Positions 30,256-38,597 are shown, numbered from the stretch's first letter. The stretch: 64,000 bases of DNA from Aminobacter aminovorans (GCF_900445235.1 NZ_UFSM01000001.1:3053501-3117500); one strand, 5' to 3'. Made by a program: numbers and translations. The notes: generated from the letters alone by a model not told the origin.

Positions 30256-30400
30256 TGCCGCGCCGCCGCCTCAAATCTGGAATTGCTTGGAGTGGCGGGT
30301 GAACCCGGCCATCCCTCATGTAGGTACTTTCGCCGCCCGGTCGAGAGGCGCCGCAACCAAATGCGTTTAAGCGCCTTTGGCGCGCAGGGGCAAGTGGAAA

Positions 30401-30415
30401 GAACAAAGGCCGAAC
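30401..30415. promoter_or_regulatory. LexA (SOS) box candidate upstream of uvrA
   Basis: GAAC, 7 nt (aaaggcc), GAAC: the direct-repeat SOS box of alphaproteobacteria. It lies 146 nt upstream of uvrA, a known SOS gene. The spacer is less AT-rich than in the ssb and dinB boxes, so this is the weakest of the three. Confidence 0.6.
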
Positions 30416-30906
30416 GCGCTCCTGACAACGTTATGGCAGGAGCCTCACGCGAATCCGGGGCCACGAAAGCCGCCTTCGATCACATTTTTCCCGACTAACA
30501 ATGTTGTGGTTGACGCCGCCGAATCAGGGATGCAGACTGCGTATGTCGCCTGAGGCCGAGCCTCGTTGAGGGCTCCTCACCATGCTACGGTCGGTCTGCG
30601 AGACGCCGCAGACACGCGAGTTGAGCAGCAGGCGAACACATGGCGCAACTGACGTAGGAGCAGAGCATGACTCCACCGGACAGTCCCAAAGGGTTCCGCT
30701 AACAGGACGGAACCACAGCAGGCGCAGGTGCCTGGCTTTCCCTAGCGAAAAGCCTCACGCAAACCCCGACCTGTTGTTCCCCCAGACAATTTGAAACCAT
30801 TGTCGGATCGTTGGCTGTGAGCCACGAAGCATCCGAGAGAGCAAAGCCGGTAAACCATTCCCGGCAGGCAAGGGTATAACCCGACAACAGGCCCCGTGCG
30901 CTCCTG

Positions 30907-30987
30907 GTAGCGGCGGGGCCAACTTGTAGCGGCGGGGCCAACTTTTTTGGGCCCGCCTGTCCCTGGGCTGCGGCTGTCCCTGGGCTG
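30907..30987. repeat. Two short tandem duplications
   Basis: GTAGCGGCGGGGCCAACTT is duplicated exactly (30907-30925 and 30926-30944). Then CTGTCCCTGGGCTG occurs twice with a 17-nt period (30957-30970, 30974-30987). The second copy of the first repeat is followed by a T-run and GGGCCCGCC, forming a hairpin with GGCGGGGCC. Confidence 0.85.
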
Positions 30988-31125
30988 TTTGTCGCTGCCG
31001 ATTCCGGGCTCGAGTTTCCAAAGCATGCGAGGTGCTGAAACTCCGCTACAACCCTTGTACAATCGCCTGATCGTTCCGACCTAGCATCGAGAGGCCGCCA
31101 ACACGGCCGAGCGGGGGGAACAATC

Positions 31126-31836
31126 GTGACTGTTGACCGGACCGGGCTGATCGGACTTTTGGGCGGGATGAGCTGGGAGTCCAGCGCGCTCTATTACCGG
31201 CTGATCAATCAGGCGGCACATGCCAGGATGGGCGGGCATCACAATGCGCGCTCGCTGATGTTCACGCTCGATTTCGATGAGCTCAACCGGCTGGCTGCCG
31301 AAGGCGACTGGATGCGGGTCGCGGCGGTGATCTCGGAGGCGGCGCGCAGCCTTGAAAAGGCGGGAGCCGCCTTCGCCATGCTGACAGCGGTGACGCCGCA
31401 CACGATTGCCGATCAGGTGGCCGGCGCGATCGGCATTCCGCTGCTGCACATCGCCGACCCAACCGGCGAAGCGATCCGTGCCGCCGGCATCAAGCGCGTC
31501 GGGCTGCTCGGCACGCGCTACACGATGGAACTTGGGTTCTTCGCCGAGCGGCTTCAGCAGCGTTTCGGCATCGAGGTTATCGTGCCGTCGGAGGATCAGC
31601 GCACGGCACTGCATCGCATCATCATCGACGAACTGACGCTCGGCTTGGTGAAGCCGGTGTCGGCCGCGGTGCTGCAGCAACTGGCCGGCGATCTCGGCGC
31701 GCGCGGGGCAGAAGCCGCCGTCGTCGCCTGCACCGAACTGCCGCTGCTGCTCGGTATGGATGCCTATCCGATGCCGGCATTCGACGTGGTCAAGCTGCAT
31801 GCCGAGGCGGCGGTGGAGCTGGCACTGGCGGGGTGA
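31126..31836 (+). CDS. Aspartate/glutamate racemase family protein
   Basis: PLP-independent racemase of the Asp/Glu/hydantoin family, 236 residues, GTG start at 31126 (MTVDRTGLIGLLGGMSWES, the normal YgeA-type N-terminus). The second catalytic site is intact (VVACTELPLLL, Cys). The first site reads MLTAVTPHTIAD where most homologues have a (C/S/T)NTxH motif, so the Asn is replaced by Val; activity or specificity may differ. It faces a degenerate PAS gene on the opposite strand and has no operon partner. Confidence 0.85.
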   Translation: MTVDRTGLIGLLGGMSWESSALYYRLINQAAHARMGGHHNARSLMFTLDFDELNRLAAEGDWMRVAAVISEAARSLEKAGAAFAMLTAVTPHTIADQVAGAIGIPLLHIADPTGEAIRAAGIKRVGLLGTRYTMELGFFAERLQQRFGIEVIVPSEDQRTALHRIIIDELTLGLVKPVSAAVLQQLAGDLGARGAEAAVVACTELPLLLGMDAYPMPAFDVVKLHAEAAVELALAG

Positions 31837-32221
31837 GGACGGTTTCAACGGAGTGGTATTCGATCCAGCTTGATGCGAGCAGCGCCATCCGCTCGCGGCG
31901 TGCCCGATCGTCGATCGAATAGGGCAGGTCGACCTCGAGAGGCTGGCTCTCGATCTCGCTCCATGAGCGCCCGATCATGCGGAGATAGGCCCGTTTTACC
32001 TTGATGTAGCGGGAGTTGTGGTCGATCTTTGAAATCGAGCACGGCACCGGCGAAAGTTCGAACAGGTCTCGCAAGGCTGCGTCAAGAACATGTTCCGAAA
32101 TCACCGCGCAACTATCACCCGTTCCCAGATGATCTGAACGGGTAGTGGCAGCCTGTTGAGGTTCGCTGAACGGCGCGGCAACTAAACCGAGAGAGCTTGA
32201 TTCCGCGCCCGGCTGATGCAA
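31790..32221 (-). pseudogene. Truncated PAS-domain protein remnant
   Basis: 143-residue frame. Residues about 50-115 resemble the first half of a PAS domain (LFELSPVPCSISKIDH, then YIKVKRAYLRMIGRSW and EIESQPLEVDLPYSIDD). After RERMALLAS the expected remaining PAS strands are missing and the sequence becomes a proline-rich tail that is antisense to the end of the racemase gene. This looks like the 5' part of a larger sensor or GGDEF protein cut by a deletion, but a short functional protein cannot be excluded. Confidence 0.45.
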
Positions 32222-32231
32222 TGCGCAAGTG

Positions 32232-32426
32232 CTAGGCCGGTGCGGCGACGGCGAGGATGATGGCGATCAACATCAGCAGCGGGCCCATCCACTTGAACTG
32301 GCGCACGAGGTTGCCGAGCCAGGGCTGGTTGGGCGGCATCGGCAGGTCGACATAGCCGTAAGCGACAGCCGCCAATCATACGCCGGCACAGAGCATGATG
32401 AACTCGTCGATGTAGGCTGCGATCAC
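32232..32426 (-). pseudogene. Small membrane protein gene with in-frame stop
   Basis: A GTG at 32426 follows GGAGGATCAG, a good ribosome site. The frame codes IAAYIDEFIMLCAGV, then TGA (32376-32378, codon 17), then LAAVAYGYVDLPMPPNQPW, GNLVRQFKWMGPLLM and the hydrophobic end LIAIILAVAAPA with a stop at 32232. The sequence reads smoothly across the TGA; TGG (Trp) to TGA is the simplest change. The intact product would be 64 residues with a C-terminal membrane helix. I do not recognise the family. Confidence 0.6.
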
Positions 32427-32644
32427 CTGATCCTCCAAAACGCTTGCCGTTGCCGAGGGCAGCTGTCGCAGACGGCGTCTGGCACTGCAAGCCGGTACGG
32501 CCGGTCTCCTGACAACGCTCCACTGGAGGCCGTCACACTCATGTCCGGGAAATCGAATTGCCTGCTTGACAGGTCAGTATGACGTTATAACCTCTTGGTG
32601 CGGGTCAGGCCTGGAATATGGCCCCGCATGTGGAGGACGAATTC

Positions 32645-33931
32645 ATGAAACTCGCGTGGATCAAGGGCGCGCTGGCCGCCGGCATCGCCCTGTTGCCGAG
32701 CGCCGTCTGGGCGCAGTCAGTCAATATTTCCTACCTGACCCACTGGGCGCCGGAGACAGTGGCGCTGCTGGAGCAGGCGGCCAAGGATTTTTCCAAGGAC
32801 CATCCCGAAGTGGCGGTGACGGTGCGAGCCGTGCCGTTCGGCGACCTGTTGACGACACTGCGTTCGCAGGGCGGCGGGCAGGGTGCCACCATTGCCGGCA
32901 TCTACGATCTGTGGTTGCCGGAACTGGCGCGCGACAAGCTCGTTGCCCCCGCGCCCGAGCCGGTTGCCGGCGAGGTCAAGGGTGCCTGGCCCGCTGGCGT
33001 GGTGACGGCGGCGAGCGTCGGCGGCACACTCTACGGCATCCCTAACGAGATCGACGTCTATGCGCTGAACTACAACAAGGCGCTGTTCAAGGAAGCCGGC
33101 ATCGAGGCGGCCCCAAAAACCTGGGACGAGTTCAAGGACGCGGCGGCGAAACTGACCAAGAAGGACGCCGGCCAGCAGGGCTTTGGCATGATCAACAGCT
33201 GGGCGGCGGGCGTGGTGCATCCGTTTTCATCGCTGCTGGTGTCCAACGGCGGCGAGCTTGTAAGCGACGGCAAGCCCGTGCTGGACAGCAAGAACGCAGG
33301 CGAGACCTTCGAGCTCTACGAGGACCTGATCAAGGCGGGCTCCAGCGACCCGGCGATGGGCACGGCCGATGCCAACACGACTGGACCGTTCCTCGACAAT
33401 TTCGTCTCCGGCAAGACGGGTATGATCATCATGGCCAACTGGTGGGAGAGTGCGGTCAAGGCAGGTATGGGCGACAAGTTCGCCAATATCGCCACGGCGC
33501 CGATCCCTGTCGGGCCTTCAGGCGACAAGCCGCGCTCGATCTCCTATTCGTGGATGACCGTGGTGAATGCTGGCGCGGCGGAGGCCGAGCAGGAGGCGGC
33601 GTGGGATTTCCTCGCCTGGCTGAACAGCCCGAAGTCGGGCCCGAACGGCGCTTCGGCCATGGCCGATATCCTGATGTCGATGGGCATCCTGCCGTCGCGC
33701 AGTTCCGACGTCGAAGCCTTCAAGGACAAGCTCGGCTCGGAATTCCTGTCTGGCTATGTCAGCGTGCTGGCCGATGCCAAACCATTCCCGGTCGTTCTCG
33801 GCGGCCAGGAGTTCTCGGAGTCGCTGCAGCAGACCATCGAGGCGCTGCAATACGGCAAGGTTTCAGCCACCGAGGCGCAGACGAATGCGCAGGCCGACGC
33901 GACTGCGATCCTGGAGAAGGATGCGAAGTAG
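32645..33931 (+). CDS. Sugar ABC transporter substrate-binding protein
   Basis: Periplasmic binding protein of the extracellular solute-binding family 1 (carbohydrate uptake CUT1 type), 428 residues. The ATG at 32645 follows GGAGGACGAATTC. The signal peptide is MKLAWIKGALAAGIALLPSA with likely cleavage after AWA. Typical blocks include YGIPNEIDVYALNYNKALF, KTWDEFKDAA and the C-terminal hinge region. Upstream are TTGACA (32566-32571) and the 8-bp palindrome GTTATAAC (32584-32591), a possible operator for the GntR protein of this operon. The exact sugar is unknown. Confidence 0.92.
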   Translation: MKLAWIKGALAAGIALLPSAVWAQSVNISYLTHWAPETVALLEQAAKDFSKDHPEVAVTVRAVPFGDLLTTLRSQGGGQGATIAGIYDLWLPELARDKLVAPAPEPVAGEVKGAWPAGVVTAASVGGTLYGIPNEIDVYALNYNKALFKEAGIEAAPKTWDEFKDAAAKLTKKDAGQQGFGMINSWAAGVVHPFSSLLVSNGGELVSDGKPVLDSKNAGETFELYEDLIKAGSSDPAMGTADANTTGPFLDNFVSGKTGMIIMANWWESAVKAGMGDKFANIATAPIPVGPSGDKPRSISYSWMTVVNAGAAEAEQEAAWDFLAWLNSPKSGPNGASAMADILMSMGILPSRSSDVEAFKDKLGSEFLSGYVSVLADAKPFPVVLGGQEFSESLQQTIEALQYGKVSATEAQTNAQADATAILEKDAK

Positions 33932-34168
33932 GCTTTTTCCTTCTCCCCGCCTGCGGGGAGAAGGTGGCCAACGCGTCGGATGAGGGGCGGCACTACGTCT
34001 GGACAACTTGGCGCTGCCCCTCATCTGCCTGCCGGCGTTCGATACTCGAAAAGCCAGGCAATTGGCCTTTCGTCCGCTGCGCTGGCCGCCTCTCACCTCC
34101 CCGTGACGGGGAGAAGCACGCAGCGGCGCCGTCTCGCCCACTCTCGCTCACCCTTGGCCGTTCATTTA
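33932..34168. repeat. Palindrome-rich intergenic element inside the ABC operon
   Basis: Three inverted repeats are stacked in 237 nt: CCTTCTCCCC/GGGGAGAAGG (33939-33964, 6-nt loop), GATGAGGGGC/GCCCCTCATC (33979-33988 and 34016-34025) and CTCCCC/GGGGAG (34097-34113). It resembles dispersed Mesorhizobium intergenic units. Placed between the binding protein and permease, it could stabilise or attenuate the mRNA and so set a higher level of binding protein. Confidence 0.8.
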
Positions 34169-35059
34169 ATGACCAGAACCCACCAACATTCCGTCTGGAT
34201 GATGCTGACGCCGGCCGTCTCGCTGATCGGCGCCTTCATCTTCGTGCCAATGGTTCTGACGGTGTGGCTGTCGCTGCAGGACTGGTCGACCCAGACCGGA
34301 TTCCAGACGGCTCAGTTCGTCGGATTCGACAATTTCCGTGAGATCTTCGGCGCGACCTCGGTGGGCCGCGACTTCAAGGGCGCGCTGGTCAACACGGCGC
34401 TCTACACGCTGATGTCGGTGGCGCTGATCCTGCCTGCTTCGGTGGGGTTCGGATTGCTGGTCTACCAACGCAATGTCGCTGGCGGCAATGCACTGCGGAC
34501 GATCCTGTTTTCGACATACATGGTGCCGATGATCGCAGTGGCGCTGGTGTGGTCGAAGCTCTATTCACCGAGCGAGGGGCCGATAAACCAGATGCTCGGC
34601 TGGGTGGGCATCGGGCCACAGCCCTGGCTGTCGTCCCCTGATACGGCCCTAGTTTCCATCGTCGTCCTGAACGTCTGGCAGCAGGTCGGCTATTTTACCG
34701 TGCTTGTCGTGGCCGGGCTGACGCAGATCCCGGCCAGTCTCTACGAGGCGGCGACCATCGACGGCGCCAACGGGCGCCAGCAGTTCACGGCGATCACCCT
34801 GCCGCTGCTGAAGCGGACGCTACTGTTCAGCGCCGTCATTGCCATCATCAATGCCGTGCAGGTGTTCGAGCCGGTGGCGCTGATCACGCAGGGCGGGCCG
34901 GTGGGCTCGACCAACGTATTGACCTATCACATCAGGCGTGTCGGCATCGAACGCGCCCAGGGTGGCCTGGGCTCCGCCATGGCGGTGACGCTGATGTTGT
35001 CGCTGATCGTGGTGATCTTCGCTTTGTTCTCTTTCGCTCGCAAGGGAGACGACGAATGA
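34169..35059 (+). CDS. Sugar ABC transporter permease (MalF-type)
   Basis: Inner-membrane permease of a CUT1 transporter, 296 residues with six predicted helices. The ATG at 34169 (MTRTHQHSVWMM) is placed just before the first helix; a longer in-frame reading from 33980 would translate the repeat element and is rejected. There is no clear ribosome site. The cytoplasmic EAA loop that docks the ATPase is present (YEAATIDGANGRQQFTAITLP). It overlaps the next permease by 4 nt (ATGA). Confidence 0.93.
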   Translation: MTRTHQHSVWMMLTPAVSLIGAFIFVPMVLTVWLSLQDWSTQTGFQTAQFVGFDNFREIFGATSVGRDFKGALVNTALYTLMSVALILPASVGFGLLVYQRNVAGGNALRTILFSTYMVPMIAVALVWSKLYSPSEGPINQMLGWVGIGPQPWLSSPDTALVSIVVLNVWQQVGYFTVLVVAGLTQIPASLYEAATIDGANGRQQFTAITLPLLKRTLLFSAVIAIINAVQVFEPVALITQGGPVGSTNVLTYHIRRVGIERAQGGLGSAMAVTLMLSLIVVIFALFSFARKGDDE

Positions 35060-35937
35060 GCGCGGCTGGCGAATGGCGTCCGCGCCGCGGTCTGTTCTTC
35101 TTCAGGTCACGCCCAACCAGCGGCGACTATGTCGTGGCAACGCTGATGCTAGTGGTCGCCGTGGCCTCGGCCTTTCCGCTGGTGTGGATGGTGCTGTCCA
35201 GCCTGAAGACGCCGGCCGAAACCATGCAGGTGCCGCCGGTGTGGGTGCCCGAGAGCCCGAGCCTGGAGGCCTTCGGCAAGGTGTCTGGCGTCATCAATGT
35301 CGGCCGCTCGATGCTGAGCTCGGCCGTCATCGCCACCATCACCACGGCGGGAATCATCGTCACCAGCCTGATGGCAGGCTACGCTTTTGCCAAGCACCGC
35401 TTCCATGGTCGCAACGCGCTGTTTGCGCTGCTGATCGCAACCATGTTCCTGCCACCGATCGTGACGTTGATCCCGCTCTACCGGATGATCGGTACCATCG
35501 GGCTCGACGGCAGCCTTGCCGGCGTGATCCTGCCCAATCTGGCCAATGCCTTCGGCATCTTCCTGATGCGGCAGTTCATTGCTGGCGTACCTGACGACTT
35601 GATCGATGCGGCGCGCATGGACGGCGCTTCGGAGATGCGCATCCTGTTTGCGATCGTAGCACCCCTGGTGACGCCGGCGGTTGCGGCACTGGCGCTGTTT
35701 GCATTCGTCTATCACTGGAACAGCTACCTCTGGCCGCTGACGGTGCTGCAGGGAAATGCCGAACAGTATCCCATCGTCATCAGCCTCAGCCGGCTGCTCA
35801 GCTACAACCGGGGCGCGATCAACACAAATCTGGTCATGGCCGGTGCGACGCTGGCCGTGCTGCCGCCGCTGGTGCTGTTCGTGTTCCTGCAGCGCTTCTT
35901 CGTCGACTCCATCATAAGCTCCGGAGTGAAGGGATGA
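35056..35937 (+). CDS. Sugar ABC transporter permease (MalG-type)
   Basis: Second CUT1 permease, 293 residues with six predicted helices. The EAA loop is DLIDAARMDGASEMRILFAI, and the N-terminal block FPLVWMVLSSLKTPAE is typical of MalG-like subunits. Start and stop overlap both neighbours by 4 nt, so translation is coupled through the operon. No ATP-binding subunit is encoded here; a shared MsmX/UgpC-type ATPase elsewhere in the genome is expected. Confidence 0.93.
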   Translation: MSAAGEWRPRRGLFFFRSRPTSGDYVVATLMLVVAVASAFPLVWMVLSSLKTPAETMQVPPVWVPESPSLEAFGKVSGVINVGRSMLSSAVIATITTAGIIVTSLMAGYAFAKHRFHGRNALFALLIATMFLPPIVTLIPLYRMIGTIGLDGSLAGVILPNLANAFGIFLMRQFIAGVPDDLIDAARMDGASEMRILFAIVAPLVTPAVAALALFAFVYHWNSYLWPLTVLQGNAEQYPIVISLSRLLSYNRGAINTNLVMAGATLAVLPPLVLFVFLQRFFVDSIISSGVKG

Positions 35938-36809
35938 GCAAGGTTCTGGCCATCGATCTCGGCGGCACGCAGCTCAGGGCTGGGATTTGCGACGATGCTG
36001 CGCCTGCAGCCGTTCGACATATCGGCGCGTGGCCGGCGCCCAAGGGGCTCGACGGCCTGTGCGAGACGATTGCCTGGCTGGCCAAGGAACATAGCGCGGA
36101 ACGGCTCGGCGTTTCGGTGCCGGGGACGGCACGCGGCGCGCGCTGCCTGTGGATCCCCAATCTGCCTTGGCTTGATGGTGTCGACCTCTCAGGTCAATTC
36201 CCCGATCTCGTGATCGGTCTGGGACAAGATGCGCAACTGGCGTTGCTTGCCGAAGCTTCGGCGGGCGCGGCAAAGACGCTTTCGGATGCGATCCTGGTGG
36301 CGATCGGCACCGGCATCGGCTCGGCGGTGCTCTCAGGCTCGAGAATCGTACGCGGCGGGCATGGTGCTGCCTGCTCCTTCGGCTGGGCCTGTGCCGATCT
36401 CGACGATGACGGAGACGACCGCGACGGCTGGCTGGAGCGGCAGGCAGCGGGCAGGGCGTTCGATGCCATCGGGCGGCAGGCCGGCTTCAGTGACGGACGC
36501 GGTGTGGTGGCGGCCGCGCGTGCGGGAAACACGGATGCAATTGATGCATTGGCGCGGCCGGCGAAGGCGCTGGGCGTGAGCTTGGCAACCGCCGTGGCGC
36601 TGCTCGACCCGCAATCAGTGATCCTGGCCGGCGGCGTTGCCGAGGCGGCCGACGTGCTGGTGCCGATGGTGCAAGCCGCGATGAAGAAGCAATTGCCGCC
36701 GCATCTGAGATGCGTGCGCATCGAGGCCGGCAGCTTCGGCAAGGATGCCAGCCTTGTGGGGGCGGCATTCGCAGGCGTCCGCGGCCAACAATGGGACGAA
36801 ATCCGATGA
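35934..36809 (+). CDS. ROK-family sugar kinase-like protein
   Basis: 291-residue member of the ROK family, probably a sugar or amino sugar kinase acting on the transported substrate. The ATP-phosphate motif IDLGGTQLRAG is at the N-terminus, the catalytic aspartate is in LGQDAQLALLAE, and AIGTGIGSAVLSG and LAGGV are also present. The ROK zinc motif (CxCGxxGC) is altered to CSFGWAC, retaining two of three cysteines. Activity as a kinase is likely but not certain. ATGA overlaps on both sides. Confidence 0.85.
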   Translation: MSKVLAIDLGGTQLRAGICDDAAPAAVRHIGAWPAPKGLDGLCETIAWLAKEHSAERLGVSVPGTARGARCLWIPNLPWLDGVDLSGQFPDLVIGLGQDAQLALLAEASAGAAKTLSDAILVAIGTGIGSAVLSGSRIVRGGHGAACSFGWACADLDDDGDDRDGWLERQAAGRAFDAIGRQAGFSDGRGVVAAARAGNTDAIDALARPAKALGVSLATAVALLDPQSVILAGGVAEAADVLVPMVQAAMKKQLPPHLRCVRIEAGSFGKDASLVGAAFAGVRGQQWDEIR

Positions 36810-37546
36810 GCGGAATGTTTGCAAAACCCAACCGCAGCCGGCCGGAGCCGCTGTGGCACCAGGCCGAGCAGGCGATGCGGACGCTGATTTCGTCCGGCGA
36901 GTGGTCCACGGGCGCGCAGATCCCAAATGAGGAGCGCCTGTGCGACCTGTTGGGGGTCAGCCGCATCACCGTGCGCCATGCCCTGCGCAACCTCGAGGAT
37001 TCCGGCCTGCTCAGCCGTGAGCACGGGCGCGGCACCTTCGTGCGCAGCCCGACCGTCATTGCCGGCGTGCGCGGCCTGACCAGCTTCACCCAGGAGATGG
37101 CCAATCTCGGGCTCAATTTGGGCACAAGGCTGCTCGACGCCCGGATCATTGCCGCCGACGTCCAGGTGGCCGGCGCGCTGGAGATCGAGGAAGGCACGCC
37201 GGTGCTCCGGTTGCGCCGCCTTCGGCTTGGCAACGACCAGCCGATCGGTATCCAGACAGCGCATCTGCCGGCGGCGCGCGTGCCAGGCCTGCTGGAAACG
37301 GCGGGAACCGTCTCCTCGCTCTATGAGACGCTGAAGGCGAGCTACGGCATCGTGCCCCAGGAGGCGCGCGAAATCTACCGCATCGGCGAGGTCAAGCCGG
37401 AGGATGCCGAGCTGATCCAGCTTAAGGCCGGCAGCTCCGCCTTCATGGTCGAACGCATCGCCTTCGACCGCTCCGGCCCGTTCGAATTCACCGTCTCGAC
37501 CATGCGCGGCGACCGCTACGAAATCCGTTCCGTTCTCCATCTCTGA
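36806..37546 (+). CDS. GntR-family (HutC-type) transcriptional regulator
   Basis: 246 residues. The winged helix-turn-helix (residues about 12-80) has PNEERLCDLLGVSRITVRHAL and the wing LLSREHGRGTFV. The C-terminal UTRA ligand domain includes LRLRRLRLGNDQPIGIQTAHLP, as in HutC-type GntR regulators that sense amino sugar phosphates and related ligands. The start ATG 36806 overlaps the ROK stop. It probably controls its own operon. Confidence 0.93.
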   Translation: MSGMFAKPNRSRPEPLWHQAEQAMRTLISSGEWSTGAQIPNEERLCDLLGVSRITVRHALRNLEDSGLLSREHGRGTFVRSPTVIAGVRGLTSFTQEMANLGLNLGTRLLDARIIAADVQVAGALEIEEGTPVLRLRRLRLGNDQPIGIQTAHLPAARVPGLLETAGTVSSLYETLKASYGIVPQEAREIYRIGEVKPEDAELIQLKAGSSAFMVERIAFDRSGPFEFTVSTMRGDRYEIRSVLHL

Positions 37547-37565
37547 CCATCTGAAAGGTTCTTCA

Positions 37566-38360
37566 ATGAAAACTTCTTACATCAGCCGGCTGGCCAAGCT
37601 CATCGACGGGGCGGCGAGCGCCAACGAGGCGGCGTTCGAGACCGTATCAGTCCGGCTTGCTGAGACGCTTGCCAACAAGGGACTGGTGCATCTCTATGGC
37701 TCGGGCCATTCGGTGTTGCCGTGCCAGGAGGCGTTTCCGCGCTACGGTTCTTATGTCGGCTTCAACCCGCTGACCGACCCGCGCGTCATGTGGCACAACG
37801 TGCTCGGCTCGGGCGGCGTGCGCGAGCTTCTGTGGCTCGAGCGCACGGAGAACTATGCGGAAAAATTCCTCGACCACCAGCCGCTCAACCCTGGCGATTC
37901 CATCATCATCTATGGTCATAGCGGCCGCAACGCCTCCGGCATCGACACCGCGCTCTATGCCAAGAAGCGCGGCCTGTTTGTCGTCGCCATCACCAGCAAG
38001 AACAATCTCGATAAGCCGGCGAGCCATTCCTCGGGCAAGCGCCTGGCTGACGCCGCCGACGTCGTCATCGACACGACCTCACCGATCGAGGACGCGATCG
38101 TGCCGGTGAAAGGCTGGAGCCGCCCGGTAGCCGGCTCGTCGACGGTGCTCGCCATGATCATGACGCATGAGCTGATCGCGCGCACGGCGCAAAAGCTTGC
38201 CGACCGCGGCATCGAGCTGCCGACATTTGCCTCGCCGACAATCGAGGGTGTGACGCTGCACGACACCGACGTGATCTACGGCATCTACCGCGAGAAGATG
38301 ATCGAGGCGCAGCGCAAGCATCTCGACTTCTTCAAGGAACGGATGCAGGGCGAAGCGTAA
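37566..38360 (+). CDS. SIS-domain sugar isomerase/etherase-like protein
   Basis: 264-residue protein of the SIS-domain type annotated as UPF0309/sugar isomerase domain proteins. SIS motifs: HLYGSGHSVLPCQEAFPRYG for the phosphosugar pocket, DSIIIYGHSGRNASGIDTA and VVAITSKN. A catalytic role on an N-acetylated amino sugar phosphate is suggested by the fold and by its place behind ROK and GntR genes; the reaction is not proven. It is the last gene of the ABC operon, 19 nt behind the GntR gene. Confidence 0.87.
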   Translation: MKTSYISRLAKLIDGAASANEAAFETVSVRLAETLANKGLVHLYGSGHSVLPCQEAFPRYGSYVGFNPLTDPRVMWHNVLGSGGVRELLWLERTENYAEKFLDHQPLNPGDSIIIYGHSGRNASGIDTALYAKKRGLFVVAITSKNNLDKPASHSSGKRLADAADVVIDTTSPIEDAIVPVKGWSRPVAGSSTVLAMIMTHELIARTAQKLADRGIELPTFASPTIEGVTLHDTDVIYGIYREKMIEAQRKHLDFFKERMQGEA

Positions 38361-38458
38361 CCCCTGTTCCTGACATCGAAAAGCTGGCTTGGCGTCCGGA
38401 AGGGCGGCCCGCTGGCATTTGGCATGACGCCTCTTGCCATTTCCAATCATTAGCGATA

Positions 38459-38473
38459 GAACAAAATGAGAAC
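38459..38473. promoter_or_regulatory. LexA (SOS) box upstream of ssb
   Basis: GAAC, 7 nt (aaaatga), GAAC: a direct-repeat SOS box with an AT-rich spacer, 124 nt upstream of ssb. It closely resembles the dinB box at 51010-51024. Confidence 0.75.
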
Positions 38474-38597
38474 ATAAATGACTTGTGGACGGCACGAGGT
38501 TTTCCGCCGGCAGGGGGCGCGGGCGGAGGGTGCGATGGGCTAGTGTGCGCCCTCACATTTTCTTGGAATTGGTTTAGGACTAGCGCGGAGCGGTGTC

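Larger units (their letters stand above)
30256..31125. other. 870-nt region without a convincing gene
   Basis: Between the uvrA start and the racemase start I see no credible coding sequence on either strand. It holds the LexA-type box at 30401-30415, a hairpin GGTTCCG/CGGAACC at about 30694-30716, two adjacent short tandem duplications (30907-30987) and a GC-rich hairpin followed by six Ts near 30931-30956. A small RNA or a decayed gene is possible but unproven. Confidence 0.6.

Noticed and set aside
30582..31062. Several 70-110-codon frames on both strands in the uvrA-racemase gap
   Set aside because: None has a good start, composition or family resemblance, and they cross the tandem duplications.
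32182..32523. A 113-codon minus-strand frame with ATG ATT GGC near 32376
   Set aside because: Arg/Pro-rich product in the wrong frame; the membrane-protein frame over the same bases is much more protein-like.
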